Part shown: positions 23,915 to 36,885 of the stretch, one piece after another
How the letters are laid out: the number at the start of each line of letters is the position of its first letter
Position numbering within the stretch: the first letter of the stretch is position 1
Source: Malania oleifera
Lineage: Eukaryota; Streptophyta; Magnoliopsida; Santalales; Ximeniaceae
Assembly (NCBI RefSeq): GCF_029873635.1
Contig: NC_080423.1
Span: 101,122,991 to 101,186,990 of the forward strand
Length of the DNA stretch: 64,000 nt
Direction: 5' to 3'
Notes under the pieces: model-generated
Seen by the model: the letters and a program-made list of their open reading frames with translations, nothing else
What the model was told of the DNA's origin: nothing
Databases searched by the model: none
Program-made: the position numbers and the translations under genes

Positions 23915-24303
23915 CCTGAAAAAGGAACAACATGTCTCATAACTCAATTACTATCATGCAGCCATTACACTTATCAAAATATAACTCATGAAACATTCTT
24001 CTATAATCATTTATCTTAACATCCTCAATCCCAATTTTAAGATTCAATCATAACATTCAGAAACAAGAACCAGCGATAGTATTCATGGTTTTCCTGAAAT
24101 CGTCATCCAAAAAAAAACACAAAATCAACCATGGAACTCCTGCTTCTAAGCCGCAAGATAGAACCCTAAATTTCCAATCTCATCCTCTAACACTAACGAA
24201 TTCATATCTCACACCACCCATCTCTTCTCTCATCATAATCCATTCCTATACTCTGATATTGTATTTCGTTGTTTACTAAAGTCTGCAAAACCTATCAACA
24301 TAG

Positions 24304-24315
24304 GCTCTGATACCA
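24304..24315 (-). other. Primer-binding site of element B
   Basis: The minus strand reads TGGTATCAGAGC, three bases inside LTR B, in the same layout as element E. Confidence 0.85.
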
Positions 24316-24318
24316 AAT

Positions 24319-26610
24319 TGTGGCATCCCAATTTTCATATATTTTTTTTACAATAATAATTAAACCATAAACATCAAACATCACATCAAACACGTCAACA
24401 ACTCTGATACCACCCACATGACCCGACCCGCATTGGGTACCGGGTAAACAAACATTTTATTTATATTAACCTAACAGTGAAAGACATAATGTACATATCC
24501 TCCATAATAAAATAGCCAGAGTATCAATATCCATGCACATACATTTATATCTCATACCCAAAAACAATACAACTCTATGGAAATCACACCTCCTTAGTCC
24601 AAAAACTCACCCTGTATATCAGGATCCCAGCTTCCTACTAACATAGAGCTCTATCACCTGGTCTGTCTCTATTCCCTGAAAAGTTTAGATAATTTAGGTG
24701 AGACATGTCTCAGTAAGCCAAAATAAATTACTTACAGTGTGTGGCAATATGGGTTCAATTTTAATATATTTTACTTTTCAAATCATCAATTCATTTGAGA
24801 AAATACACTGATATATATGCTCATAATCATATAGATATAAAACACCAGTTTTTATAAACTTTAAAACCACTTCTCAAATTCATTCTTACAGAACCCTTAT
24901 TTACTAGTGGAGTTTATGAGGATAGGGGAGATTGTACACCCATTCATGCAGCTCCCCTCTGTTTTGATATCGTTTGTAACCTTGCCTGATTAACTCGGGT
25001 TCAACTACAACTGATACTCATCAAGGCACTCACCTTACTCGGTAAGCCCTCAGGCAAAGAGTTTTACTTCGCCTCAATTATTTGTGTTATTAACTCACAC
25101 ATATCCATTTTACTATCTAGCACATGAGTATCATTGGTTCCCAGTACCAATATCGTGTCTGTAACTTATGGTTGCCCTGAGGATCTCTTTTCCATGTCAT
25201 GCTTCTCCCCATGGTCAGGGTTGTGTGGCCCGAAGGCTGGATCTAACCACAGTTGGTCGACTTGGTTAGATCAAAATATCATATCATATATCCCGCGTTT
25301 GTAGTACGACTGGCTAGCCTATAACCCTAATTCAAACTTAGGGGCACAACAATTCTGCTAAACGGCTCAGTCGACTATCACGCCACATGCTCCAAAAGTC
25401 TGTGTGGTTGCACTATCACCAATAGCAATGGTACCATACTCAATATCACTACCCATCATTAGGGTTTCCATGTCCATCCATCAGGGTTATTGTTACCACA
25501 TATCCACAATCATTATATGGTATTGGCATCCAATCAATCACATTTCAGTAATCCCATTGCAGCTTTCGCACTTTGCAATGTTCACATTTCCTAGTATTTA
25601 CATTCATCATTCTAAATTCAGTATTCACATTTCAAAAATCACATTTCAATTTTCATATTGTAGAATTTACATTGCAATATTCGTCTCATACTAATATATA
25701 TATCATTTCACACATTTCAACATTTCTCAATAAAGCATTTCATTATTTTTCCAATATACATATCCACGTTTCTCTTTTTGTCATTTCTTAAAAAACTCTT
25801 TAATATCCATATACATATATTATTTTCATTGTTTCTCAATAAAACAATTCTCATTTCGTTTCAACTCAGTATATACATAGCACTAGGTTTATTTTAAATC
25901 ATCTTTGCATGAAACCTTTCAGTATATATATTTATATCATATTCTTATTTTCTTCATGCAAATCACACAACACAATTCAAACATGTTCTCACTATAACTC
26001 ATATGTCACACAATTTTTGTCTGATAATCATATCATAATAATTTCAGTCAAAATATCATATTTCGTCATCACATCATTTCTCAGTTAATAATTCTCAACA
26101 AATACTATTATAATTTATTCCCCTACCCCGTTTCCAGAAACTACACCAGCAGGGACCCCAAAACGATGTCTGTGGCGCTTACCCGAACCCTAATTCAATA
26201 ACCCTAGTTCAATCAAATCAATCCTAAATAAAATATTATTTTAACATTTCCTAGGCCCATAAATTTCAAATAAACAATTAAACTCCCAAAAATAACCAAT
26301 TTTCTTAATTCCCTAAATCTCACTCTCGCATTGGAGTGGTGCCTAGGACCCCCAAATTGAAAATTTTCTCCAGCCAAAATGTTGACAATCAAGACTAGGA
26401 CCCTGTGGTGGTGCCCGATCATCTATTTAGCTGAAAATCTAAGGAAAAAATTAAGGAAAGATAGGGAGTATACCTAACCCCAGGAGTGGTGCTTACATTG
26501 ATCCTACGACAAATCCACTTCAGTAGGAATGTCAATGGGGGAGATAGGAACCTAGTGGTATATTCTTTTTTCTGATCGGTCGAATATTTGTCGAGAAAAT
26601 AAAGAGAGAG
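24319..26610 (-). repeat. Gypsy LTR B, first part
   Basis: It begins TGTGGCATCCC on the plus strand next to the primer-binding site. It carries ACCCGCATTGGGTACCGGGT, the GGGTTGTGTGGCCCGAAGGC block (25218-25237) and a stretch rich in CATTTC and ATTTCA words (25560-25800). It is interrupted at 26610 in a GA-rich tract by LTR C and appears to resume at 38891, giving a total of about 2.59 kb. It is the 5' LTR of the element whose gag remnant lies at 23050-23914. Confidence 0.75.
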
Positions 26611-27769
26611 TGTAACGACCTAAAGAATAATGGTATTTAAATAATAAAAATAAAGCGAAATGGAAATCAAAAATAGAAGGAGGCAGTCAACTTTGTCAAC
26701 GAACGCTTCGCGTTCGTCAACGGTGTTGCATTTTGGAAACGATAGATCCCGAGGAATTTTTAGCTCGTCGTCGACGAATACAGGGGACTAGTCGACGAGG
26801 GTATAACAGAAGCTCGTCGACAAGGGTTGGAGTTCGTCGACGAAAATATAGTTGGGCTTGTCGACGAGGTGACGTGGCTCATCGACGAGGAAATACTGAG
26901 GGGATGATTTTGGGGTTTCTGAATTTCGTCGATGAAGGGGAGAGTTCATCGACAAATTTTGTATTGACCTCGTCGACAAGGTGACGTGGCTCGTCGACGA
27001 AGGCCACAGTTTAAATAGGACTAAAGTTCATTTTTGGACGAAATTTTCTACGCAAATTTTCTCTCTCTCTACCCTTCGGTTTCTCCACCTTCTCTCTTCG
27101 ATTTCGGGACAGATTTCCACCAGTTCGATGATCTAAAGTCGCCACAACGCTCTTGGGAAAATTCTCTGCAAGCCTGCCGAAGCGGATCGTCAGTGGGGCT
27201 GAGGTGGAAACCATCCCAAATCCATGGTAAGGCTTTCTACTCAGTATTTGGCTATTTGATAATTGTAGAAAGTGATATACGCGTAGAAATATTAAAGTTT
27301 AGTATCGGGAGTTTTCATTTTCAGGGTGTTGAACGGGGAACCCTGCGGGTGCGAGGCAGATTTTTTTAGGGGCTTTTTAGGAATCAGGTAAGGAGATAAA
27401 CTAAACTAGTATTTTATGAAAATATGTATATTGTTATAGAATTCAATTTCAGAAAATAAATATATTTATTTATGATTTATATATTTGGAAAAATAATGTT
27501 GAAAATGATGGTAAGTTGAATATGCGAAAAACCTGTTAGTGTGGCATGAGTAAAAATTGTTATGAAATACTGTTTTCTGGGAATGTGTGAATGATACGGA
27601 TTTTTATAATGGAAAAACAGGCATATGGGCCGAGATTTTGATATTTTTGCCGACGTACGGGCCATGCTACGTTTATGATTTGTCAGCATATGAACCGAAC
27701 TATGTGTATGATTTGCCAGCGTACGGACTGAGCTATGGATATATTTTTCGGCGTACAGGGCGAGCTATG
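26611..27769 (+). repeat. Gypsy LTR C, first part (probable solo LTR)
   Basis: It starts TGTAACGACC. Next come about ten CTCGTCGACGAG-type repeats (26700-27005), a CT-rich leader, the GAACCCTGCGGGTG phrase and a minisatellite of GCGTACGGRCCGAGCTATG units (27650-27769). It is cut at 27769 by element A and resumes at 37841. The joined LTR is 2209 bp and ends GGTCGTCACA. No primer-binding site follows the end, so it looks like a solo LTR. Clear target duplications are not visible because the target is a GA-rich tract. Confidence 0.75.
26700..27005 (+). repeat. TCGTCGACGA repeats in LTR C
   Basis: About ten copies of a unit centred on the palindrome TCGTCGACGA occur at irregular spacings of about 20-25 bases, several with GTCGAC intact and others changed to GTCGAT or ATCGAC. 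The same class is found in LTRs at 16110-16310, 22530-22680 and 41140-41310. Confidence 0.85.
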
Positions 27770-30078
27770 TGAAACACCCCAAACCCTTAAACCCGGGCCC
27801 GGTGCATTATACCTGATCATATCCCTGATAAATCATGATCCATAACATACGCAGTGGAAAATATAAACAAAATCTCCACATAACATAACACCAGAGTTTA
27901 CTAATTCTAACTATAATCCATATTAAATCATCCAACACCTGCATTTCCATAAATCTACATAACTCCCAAAATAATTCAGTATTTTCACAATCATTCCTTA
28001 CTCAATAGCCTTAAAACATAAAGACATAAAACTTAAATATGTACTTTCTACAAAAACATCAATAAAATGCTTATACCCTTTTTCTTATATCTCCCAATAA
28101 TGTTATAAAAACCTCGAGCTCTCTAAGCTTGATCTCGATGAAATCCTGAAAAAAAAGATAAATTCATATTCGGGAGAGACACATCTCAGTAAGGGAAGAA
28201 ACCATATATTAAAGCACTGTGTGGCCAACATGAGTTTATATATAACATAATATTTAACATTTGAAAATCCTTAACATTATTTCTGAAATCATTCCCTGAA
28301 CCTAATCAAACACATGCAAATGTTTAACCCACAAGATTACCTGAAAATAGGGGTGATTATCAGCCCATACAAGTAGCACCGCTCTGCTCTGATATTTAGG
28401 CAACCCAAAGGTCGCAACTAAAGCATACTAGGGCACTCACCTTACTCAGTAAGCCCCCAATCGATAAATTGATCTCGTACTCACACAGTTCATACAAAAG
28501 TTTACCGGCAAAGGCCCTAAGGATAGGGAAATCTACCTGCCCATACAAGTAGGTTCCCTCTACCCTAGTACGTTATGCGGCTACTGCCACATCTGTAGCT
28601 ACTAGTGCACTCGCCTTACTCAGCAAACCCTTAGGCGAAGAGTACGCCCCGCCCAAACGTAACATGTTCTACATACATATATACTTCTAATATCATAATA
28701 CATCATTCTTTCTATAATTATTCAATCATACACATCTGTTCATATTCATGACTTAACATTGCATTGCATTTCACTTTAAGTGACTCTTTCCCATTTTACA
28801 TTGTTCACATTTCACATTTCATTTCCATTCCATTAATTTTCATTTCATTTCATTTTCATTTCATACTCATTTTTATTTTAATTCATAAATACTTAGCATC
28901 TTTCCAGCCGTGGTTGGTTAGTTTCAGCATCCTTTCAGCTATGGTCGGCATCTTTTCAGCTGTGATTGGTTAGTTTCGGCATCCTTTCAGCCGTGGTCGG
29001 CATCTTTTCAGTCGTGATTGGTTAGCTTCGGCATCCTTTCAACCGTGGTTGTTTCCATGATTATATTAACACTCACATGCAATATATTTCATTTATCATT
29101 TTCATGCTCATTTCGTTTTCTGTATATCTTGCATCTTGTATATATAACATAACTCCACACAAAATTCTATTTTACTCATGCCACACAATTTAGCAATAAA
29201 ACTCATACACTACCTGTAAACTAAGTCAACCAACATTTAATGTTTATATACTAAAAATACCTTTTCTTTCTTACATAAATACTCTGAAAATATGTTTCCA
29301 CTTTCATCAGTTCATTTTCATATATACATGTCTAATAAACAACCCTAAACTCGAAAAAAAAATATAATTAAAATGGCCGACATTTTACCCATACTGAAAA
29401 ATTACACGTACATATAACACAATTTATTTTTCATTTAATTCATAAAAATTCTGATTTAATATATATTTTTCTCCTTACCTGGTTTCTTGAACTACGCCAA
29501 CAGGAATCCCAATAAATACCTGCGGCCTTACCCGGACCCTAAATAAAAAATTCATAACTCCAATAAATTATTCTTGAATAAAATATTATTAAATATTTCC
29601 TAGGGTCATAATTCCTAAATAAATAGATATACCTTTAAATTTAGCCAAATTATCAAATTTCTCAAGTCCCACTCTCGCTTTAGAGTAGGGCCTAGAAAAC
29701 TCCAATTGAAAAATTACCTACGCCAAAATGACGATATCGACGACTAAGACCCCGTAGTAGTCTCCGTTCGTCGATTTAACCACATATTAATGGTAAAATT
29801 AAGAAAATGAAAAAAAAAATTACCTTTCCCCAAAAGCAGTGCCTAAGCCTTTCCCATAAAAAATCTGCTCCAGTAGAAATGTCGGCAGTGGAATCAGGAT
29901 TCCAACGGCACCTTCCATTTCCCGATCTGTCGCAAACTCACCGAGTAATTGAGAGAAGGAGAGAGACGGAGACAAAGTGGTTGAAAATATTTTCAGGGGT
30001 GGCGTGCAGCTCTGCAATCCTTCTTCTTCTTCCTTCTTCTTTCTTCTTTCTTCTTATCTTTTACTTGACAGTTAACTT

Positions 30079-30149
<71 letters not shown>

Positions 30150-30250
30150 CTCTCATTTCAGTTAGTTTTTTTTTTTTAATCCAATGTAAAAATATTTAAT
30201 TTAATAACTAATTATTTAATTATTTAATTCATCTTAATTTAATTTAATTT
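27770..30250 (-). repeat. LTR A, left copy
   Basis: It begins TGAAACACCCCAAACCC and contains ACCCGGGCCCGG, two copies of the CACTCACCTTACTCAGTAAGC-like phrase, a minisatellite (28894-29051), and a 3' half almost collinear with 36886-37740 (shared AAATGGCCGACATTTTACCC-like, GAACTACGCCAACAGGAATC and GCTCCAGTAGAAATGTCGGC phrases). An AT microsatellite lies at 30080-30148. The last part is replaced near 30250 by a poly-T run and Copia LTR sequence. Confidence 0.75.
28894..29051. repeat. Minisatellite in LTR A
   Basis: Alternating units of the type TTTCAGCCGTGGTCGGCATC and GATTGGTTAGTTTCGGCATC repeat about six to seven times. It sits at about the same place in the LTR as the unrelated minisatellites of LTR C and LTR D. 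Confidence 0.85.
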
Positions 30251-31313
30251 TTTTATTTTTAATTTTTTTTTTTTTTTTTTTTTTTCTCTCTTGCTTGGTT
30301 GATTGAAATTATTTTCTTTAAAAGCAAAGCTTTAAGCTTTTCCTAGGAGACTTTATTGATAAGTCTTCCTTAGGAAAACTTCATTGAGCTTTTGAGTTTC
30401 GCATTTTCATTGCAATAACTCAAGGAGTTCACATTGTATTTGGTTGCTAAAAATACATCTCAAATCATTTTCAAATATTTCTTGTAGTTAACTTTGAGAA
30501 AAATATTTGTTGAGATATTTGTTTATATGCTAAAGGTCTTTGAAGCAATATCCTTTGATTGATATTATCATCTTGAACACAAAGATCAAATCATTTTTAT
30601 AAACTAAATCTGAATATCTCTTGAGGTTTATATTTTGATGAAAACACTTGTTGAGATATTTAGGGTGTGCTTGTGATCTTCATTGTTGCATTGTGATTGA
30701 GAATATTATTTTGACCTGAAAATCCTATCATTTAGACTCTCACGCACTGATTGCAATTTTTTCATAAATATTTGAGAGTAGACACTTAGACCACATTAAG
30801 CTTACTTCATCATATCATTTGGTGGTGTATTGATTAGATTGGTACATAATCTTATTAGATAAGAAGCATACTTGTTGTACACAAATTTGTTTGAGAAATC
30901 TGTTGTATTCCAAGCGTGGCCTGAGGGGGCGGTAATCCAGTCCAATAAGGATTGGTTGTAAAGGTTGAGGTCAGCCCAGTGCTAGTTGACCTGATTGTTT
31001 AGGTGCCGCTTCACCCGTTAAGTGAGTTTTATAGTGGTAATCTTTATGCTTATTAGTCAAGGCAGGAACGTAGGCAGTTTACCGAACCTCGATAACATTT
31101 CTGGGTGGCATCTCTTATTTATCGCTTTCTGGTGCATGCTTGGTTAATTTTATTGTGCAATTTAATTTTCCCTACATATTTAAATTGATTTAATTTGTCT
31201 GCATTAAATTGACCATAAGGCTGTGTAATACTGCTGTTTGGGGATTAAACTAGGGTATTAAATTTGAAAATACCAATTCACCCCCCCTCCTCTTGGGTTC
31301 ATGGTAAAGCTAA
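30251..31313 (+). repeat. Copia-3 LTR, 5' truncated
   Basis: It shares a chain of phrases with the copia-2 LTRs (TTGTATTCCAAGC, GGTTGAGGTCAGCCC, GGTGCCGCTTCACCCGTTAAG, AACCTCGATAACAT, CCAATTCACCCCCC), in the same order and orientation. The start is missing, replaced by a poly-T run. No primer-binding site follows; pol sequence begins directly, so gag and protease are deleted. Confidence 0.7.
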
Positions 31314-31322
31314 CAAATACAA

Positions 31323-31874
31323 TTGAAATGTCAAGATGAAACTATTAAAACCTTGGCTGATGTTAGGTATGTTCCAAGCCTAAAGAAAAATATGATTTCA
31401 ATGGGTGCCTTAGAATCTAAAGGGTTCACTATCACTTTGAAAGATGGAACCTTAAAGATTAAATCAGGTGCGCTGGTGGTGATGAAAGGAATAAGGAAAA
31501 ATAACTTATATTACTTACAAGGTAGTACAGTTATTGGCTCAGTAGCTGTTGTTTCTGAGAAATATGCAGGTATAGATACAACTAGGTTATGGCATATGCG
31601 ATTAGCACATGCAAGAGAAAAATCTTTGCAACAATTAGTTAAGCGAGGTTTGTTAAAGGGTGCAAAGGTGTGCAAACTTGAATTTTGTGAGCATTGCATT
31701 TTGAGAAAACAGACTAGAGTGAAATGTGGCACTAGATACCACCAAACTGAAGGTATTTTAGATTACATCCATACAGATGTATGGGGGCCCACAAAAACGA
31801 CTTCATTGGGTGGTATGCATTATTTTTTCACTTTTGTTAATTTTTCCAGAAGAGTTTGGGTGTATTCTATGAAG
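31323..31874 (+). pseudogene. Copia-3 pol fragment: GAG-pre-integrase and integrase start
   Basis: The frame reads DVRYVPSLKKNMISMGALE, then a GAG-pre-integrase domain with RLWHMRLAHA and the zinc-binding C-X2-C (FCEHCILRK), then the start of the integrase core (GILDYIHTDVWGP, with the first catalytic Asp). It breaks off after VWVYSMK at 31874, where minus-strand RT sequence begins. The next catalytic Asp and Glu are absent on this strand. Confidence 0.85.
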
Positions 31875-33556
31875 CTATCAACATGTCATCAACATAAAAA
31901 AGTAAATATATAAAAGATTCATTTTGTAGTCTATGAAAATAAACACAATGATCATGTTTATTTATAATGTACTTGTGACCTATCATAAACTGATGAAATC
32001 ATTTGTACCACTGTCTTAGAGACTATTTTAAACCATACAACGATTTACCAAGTTTACATACCCAATTTTCTTTTCCAGCAACCTGAAATCCATTTCGCTG
32101 AGTCATATAGATTTTCTCTTCCAAATCACCATGTAAAAATGCAGTTTTTATATCAAGTTGAACTAGTTCAAGATCAAATTATGCTACCAAAGCCAACAAA
32201 ATTCAAATAGAGGAATGTTTAACAACTGGAGAAAATACTTCATTATAATCAATGTCTTCCTTCTATGCGTAGCCTTTAGCTACCAATCTAACTTTGAAGC
32301 GAACATTATTTGCATTTGAAAATCCTTCTTTCTTTACATAAACTCATTTGCAACCAATTGCTTTTTTACCCTTGGGCAGCTGGGCTAGCTACCAAGTCTG
32401 ATTCTGATTAAGAGACTGCATTTCTTCATCCATCACTCTTTTCCACTTGTCTAATTCAGAGTCCCTCATTGTTTCTTTGAAAGTGCAAGGAACATTATCC
32501 TCCACAACTAGAATTGCATAGGCTACCATATCAGTATACGCAGCATGTTTTCAAATTTCTCGTTTTGGCCTCTGAGAAACAATTGATTCTTGTTGCTGTG
32601 AAGATTCTCAAATTGAAATCTCCTCTTCTTGTACACTATTCCCCACCATAATTGGAGAGTTACCTTGTGTAGTTTCATTTCTCACTGGATTTCTCAAAAT
32701 TATCTCAAACTCATGACTCCTTGCGTATTGTTTTCTTCGTCATCACAAGTTCATCAAAAGTCACATCCTTGCCTAAAATCATTTTTTCGTATCAAGACAC
32801 CAAAGACGGTATCCTTTGACTCCTGCACTTATCCCCAAGAATATTGCTTTCTTAGCTCTTGGATCCAACTTAGATTCTTTAACACGATAATAAGTCATAG
32901 TACCAAATACATGTAAAGAATCATAATCACTAGCAGGCTTTCCAGACCATACCTCATAGGAAGTTTTTCCCCCTATTGCAGATGATGGTAGACGATTGAT
33001 GAGATGACACATATATCTAACAGCCTCAGCCCAAAACCTTTTGTCTGGCAAAACCTTTTGTTTAACCCAGCATTAGACAACGTACATTGAACTTTCCCCA
33101 ACAAAGTCTGATTCATGCGCTCTGCCACCCCATTCTATTGTGGTGTATCTCTAACTGTGAAGTGTCGAGCAATACCTTTATCTTGGCATACCTTCATAAA
33201 TGGGTCACTCTTGTCTTCACTACCATTATCTGATCTGATTCGTTTAATTTTTCTGCCAGTTTGAGTTTCAACTAATTTTTTCCACTTAAGGAAAATATCA
33301 CATACTTCATTTTTATTCTTCATAGAATAAATCCAAACTCTTTTGGAAAAATCATCAACAAAAGTGACAAAATAATGCATACCACCCAATGAAGCTGTTT
33401 TTGTGGGCCTCCATACATTTTTATGGATGTAGTCTAAAATACCTTCAATCTGGTGGATTGCAATGCCAAATTTCACTCTAGTTTATTTTCCCAGAATGTA
33501 ATGCTCACAACATTCAAGTTTGCACACCTTTGCACCCTTTAAATGTAGTCTCTTCA
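31875..33556 (-). pseudogene. Inverted Copia-3 block: integrase to RT
   Basis: Read from 33556 down, the translation gives the GAG-pre-integrase end (KGAKVCKLE), the integrase core (GILDYIHKNVWRPT, RIRSDNGSE with the second Asp, then a stretch leading to NRLPSSAIGGKTSYEVW), the integrase C-terminal part (HVFGTMTYYRV), a divergent linker, and the RT start up to the catalytic YVDDM motif at about 31880. Several stops and shifts disrupt it. It is in opposite orientation to the Copia fragments on both sides and overlaps both in content, so the arrangement contains inverted duplicates. Confidence 0.8.
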
Positions 33557-33572
33557 TTAGAATCAAGCTTAG

Positions 33573-34491
33573 GAGCTAGCCCAGCTACCCAAGGGTAAGA
33601 AAGCAATTGGTTGTAAATGGTTTTATGTAAAGAAAGAAGGATTTCTAGATGCAAATAATGTTTGCTTCAAAACTATATTGGTAGCTAAGGGCTACGCATA
33701 GAAGGAAGGCATTGATTAAAATAAGGTATTTTCTCTAGTTGTTAAACATTCTTTCATTCGAATTTTGTTGGCTTTGGTAACACAATTTGATCTTGAACTA
33801 GTTCAGCTCGATGTAAAAACTTCATTTTTACATGGTGATTTGGAAGACGAAATCTATACGACTCAGTCAGATGGATTTCAGGTTATTGAAAAAAAAAATT
33901 AGGTATGTAAAATGGGTAAATTGTTGTATGGTTTGAAACAGTCTCCAAGGCAGTGGTACAAACGATTTCTTCAGTTTATGATGGGTCACAAGTATATCAA
34001 AAATAAACATGATCATTGTGTTTATTTTCGCAGACTACAAAATGGATCTTTTATATATTTACTCTTGTATGTTGATGATATGTTGATAGCTTCAAAGAAC
34101 AAGGAAGAAATCAACAAGTTGAAAAATCAGTTAAATCAAGAGTTTGAGATGAAAGATCTTGGTGAAGCAAAGAAGATACTTGACATGGAGATTCATAGAG
34201 ACAAAATGAAAGGAAGAGTTAGGTTTTCTCAGAAACACTATTTGAAGAAGGTAGTACAAAGTTTTGGCATGTCTAAGTAGTCAAAACCAGTAAACACTCC
34301 TCTTGCTCCTCATTTCAAACTTAGTGCAGTTTTATCTCCTAAATCAGACGAGGAACGTAAGTATATGTCACAAGTTCCTTATACAAGTGATGTTGGTAGT
34401 CTGATGTATGCAATGGTTTGTACTAGACCTAATATTTCACAAGCTGTTAGTATAGTGAGCAGGTATATGCATGATCCGGGTAAAAGACATT
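33573..34491 (+). pseudogene. Copia-3 reverse transcriptase fragment
   Basis: After disrupted N-terminal RT sequence (LVAKGYA-like, LDVKTSFLHGDLEDEIY), the frame from 33912 gives GKLLYGLKQSPRQWYKRF, the catalytic LLYVDDMLIA, and the thumb and connection (EFEMKDLGEAKKILDMEI, SQKHYLKKV). A stop follows FGMSK, then YTSDVGSLMYAMVCTRPNISQAVSIVSRYMH. It ends in GKRH at 34491, where a Gypsy LTR start TGTGGAGACC is inserted. RNase H is missing. Confidence 0.85.
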
Positions 34492-34928
34492 TGTGGAGAC
34501 CCGAAAAATATAACAATAAAAGAGAGAGGAAAAAAATGGATTTTTGGCTAGGGAAGGAGAAAACCGGCGACGATTTTCTAGAGATGATAGAAAATCGACA
34601 ACGGTTTTATTCTTGGTTTGGAAAAGAAAAAATCGTCGATGATTTTTGTTGGCAGTGTTGAGATATAAAGAATCAAGACCTCATTTGTTAAATTAAAAAC
34701 AAATCTTCTCTCTCTCTCCTTACCAAACCCATGACCCCCTCTCCCTTTTTTCTACGATTTTGCTCCAATCGTAGCCTGGATTGATGATCAAGAACCACCA
34801 CGAGTTCTTGTGAAGATTCTCTGCGACCTAGGCGGAGAGAATTTCAGTTTGGGGTTCCGGGGAACCATCCCAAAACTGAGGTAAGGGTGTTAAATATTAG
34901 TTTTAATGGTTAATTGAAGTTATTAGGG
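34492..34928 (+). repeat. Gypsy LTR fragment inserted in copia-3 RT
   Basis: It begins with TGTGGAGACCCG exactly where the RT frame stops. It contains degenerate CGTCGATGA repeats, a CT-rich tract and a leader (GATTGATGATCAAGAACCACC, GGGGAACCATCCCAAA) parallel to LTR C 27060-27230. It is cut at 34928 by a B-type LTR of opposite orientation. Confidence 0.65.
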
Positions 34929-36885
34929 TGACGCACCGATTTTCGTACAATTTTTTTTCAATAATAAATAAATAATCACATGTCATCCATAACATTCACA
35001 AATCGGCCACATCAACATCCCTACAACCATTCGTACGACCTGACCCGTATTGCGTACCGGGTAAAAAGTCATTTTATTTATAAAACCTAATTGTCGAAGA
35101 TAGTGTATTTATATCATTCAAAATATAATACCTAGAGTATCTACATACACACATATACATCATTATCACAAACTCAAAAACTACTCAACACTAGGGGAAT
35201 TACACACCCCCTAATCCAAAAACTCACCCTGTGTGTCAGGGTCCCAGCTCCCTATGATCATGGAGCTCTATCACCCGGTTTATCCATGTTCTCTGAAAAA
35301 TTTAGATAATTTGGGTGAGACACATTTTAGTAAAAAGGAATAAATTATTTACAGTGTGTGGCCATTTGAGTTCAGTTACAATACACTTTAGTTTTCAAAC
35401 CATCGTTTTATCTAAGAAAATACACTAATATACACATTCTCATAATCATATAGATATACAACACAAGCTTTTATAAGCTTTAAAACCATTTTTTAAATTC
35501 AATAATTCCCAACACATATTTATCACGAAGTTTCTGAGAATAGGGAAGGTTACCCGCCCATACAGGTAGCTTCCCTCTGCCCTAACACATTATGCAGTCA
35601 GATATGGCCACATCTAATACCTATCAGGGCACTCACCTTACTCAGTAAGCCCTCAGGTGGAGAGTTTCACTTTGCCTCAATTATTTATATTATTAACTCG
35701 CACAGTTCCATTTCTCAATTTTATCATTCTTTATTTCTCAATTTCCATTATTTCTTTCATTTCTCATTTTAGCCAATTTTATCATTCTTTCACTTTTCAT
35801 TTCCATTTTATTTTTTAGCTCATGAGTATCCTCGGTATCAAATACCAACATCGCGTCTGTAACACATGGCCACCCTAAGGATCTTTCTATCTACACCATG
35901 CTTCCCCCCAAGGTCAAGGTTAAGGTCTTGCGGCCCGAAGGCTGGATCTAACCGCAGTTGGTCGACCCGGTTAGATCAAAGTATCATATCACATATCACA
36001 TCATATATCACGTCTGTAGTATGACTAGCCGGCCTATAACCCTGATCCGGACTCAGGGAGTCCAACAACCCTACAAAATGGCACAGTCGACTATCATGCC
36101 ACATGCTCCAAGAGTCCGTGTGGTTGCACTAACACCACTAGCAACGGTACCATGCTCAATATCATAACCATCCATCAAGTTTCACTACCACATACCCGCA
36201 ATCATTATGCGGTATTGGCATTTCATCAATCATATTCCAGTATATCACAATTTAATTCAATATAAACATTCTCATCATTTTCTGTGCACATTTCATCATC
36301 TCGTAATAACATATATCATATCTCACATATTTTTCACATTTTCCCAAAATACTTATATCAATAATTTGTACAAACTCATTTCTCATGCAAATAATTTTCA
36401 CTCACAAATAAATGTCACATTTCATTATTTTCCACTAATCATATCAATCATTCTCATTTCAATATTTTCTTAGAAAATGCCCATCGTTATATTTCACATT
36501 TTTCAACACATGTCATGTGCCACACAATTTTCATTTAATATTCATAACATATTATTTTCACACTCCAAAATATCACAATTTAAAATCACTCAAATGCCAC
36601 ACAATTTATCTAATATTTATATCGTGATAATTTCCAGACAAAATACCATAAGCACATTTTCGCATATTAATTTAAATAGTAATTATAAAAATACTGCTAT
36701 AATTCATTCCCCTTACCTGACTTACTGAGAGTCTTGCTAGAACCCAAATCCTACGCCCTTGGCGCCTGAAACTCAAATCCTGAAATTCACATTTTTCCTA
36801 GATTAATTAACCCATTTCCCCCAAAACAATACTCAACTAACCTTCCCCAAGCTCCATATACCCCAAATTATCATTTAAAGAAATA
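34929..36885 (-). repeat. B-type Gypsy LTR, partial
   Basis: It begins TGACGCACCG on the plus strand and follows LTR B (24319 on) phrase by phrase: GACCTGACCCGTATTGCGTACCGGG-like, ATCACCCGG, a CACTCACCTTACTCAGTAAGCCC phrase and the TTGCGGCCCGAAGGC block (35928-35942). At about 36885 it passes without a gap into LTR A sequence, so its inner part is missing. Confidence 0.7.

Noticed and set aside
29807-30199. A 130-codon frame with a poly-Tyr/Ile tail
   Set aside because: The tail is simply the translation of an AT microsatellite inside LTR A; the rest is LTR sequence.
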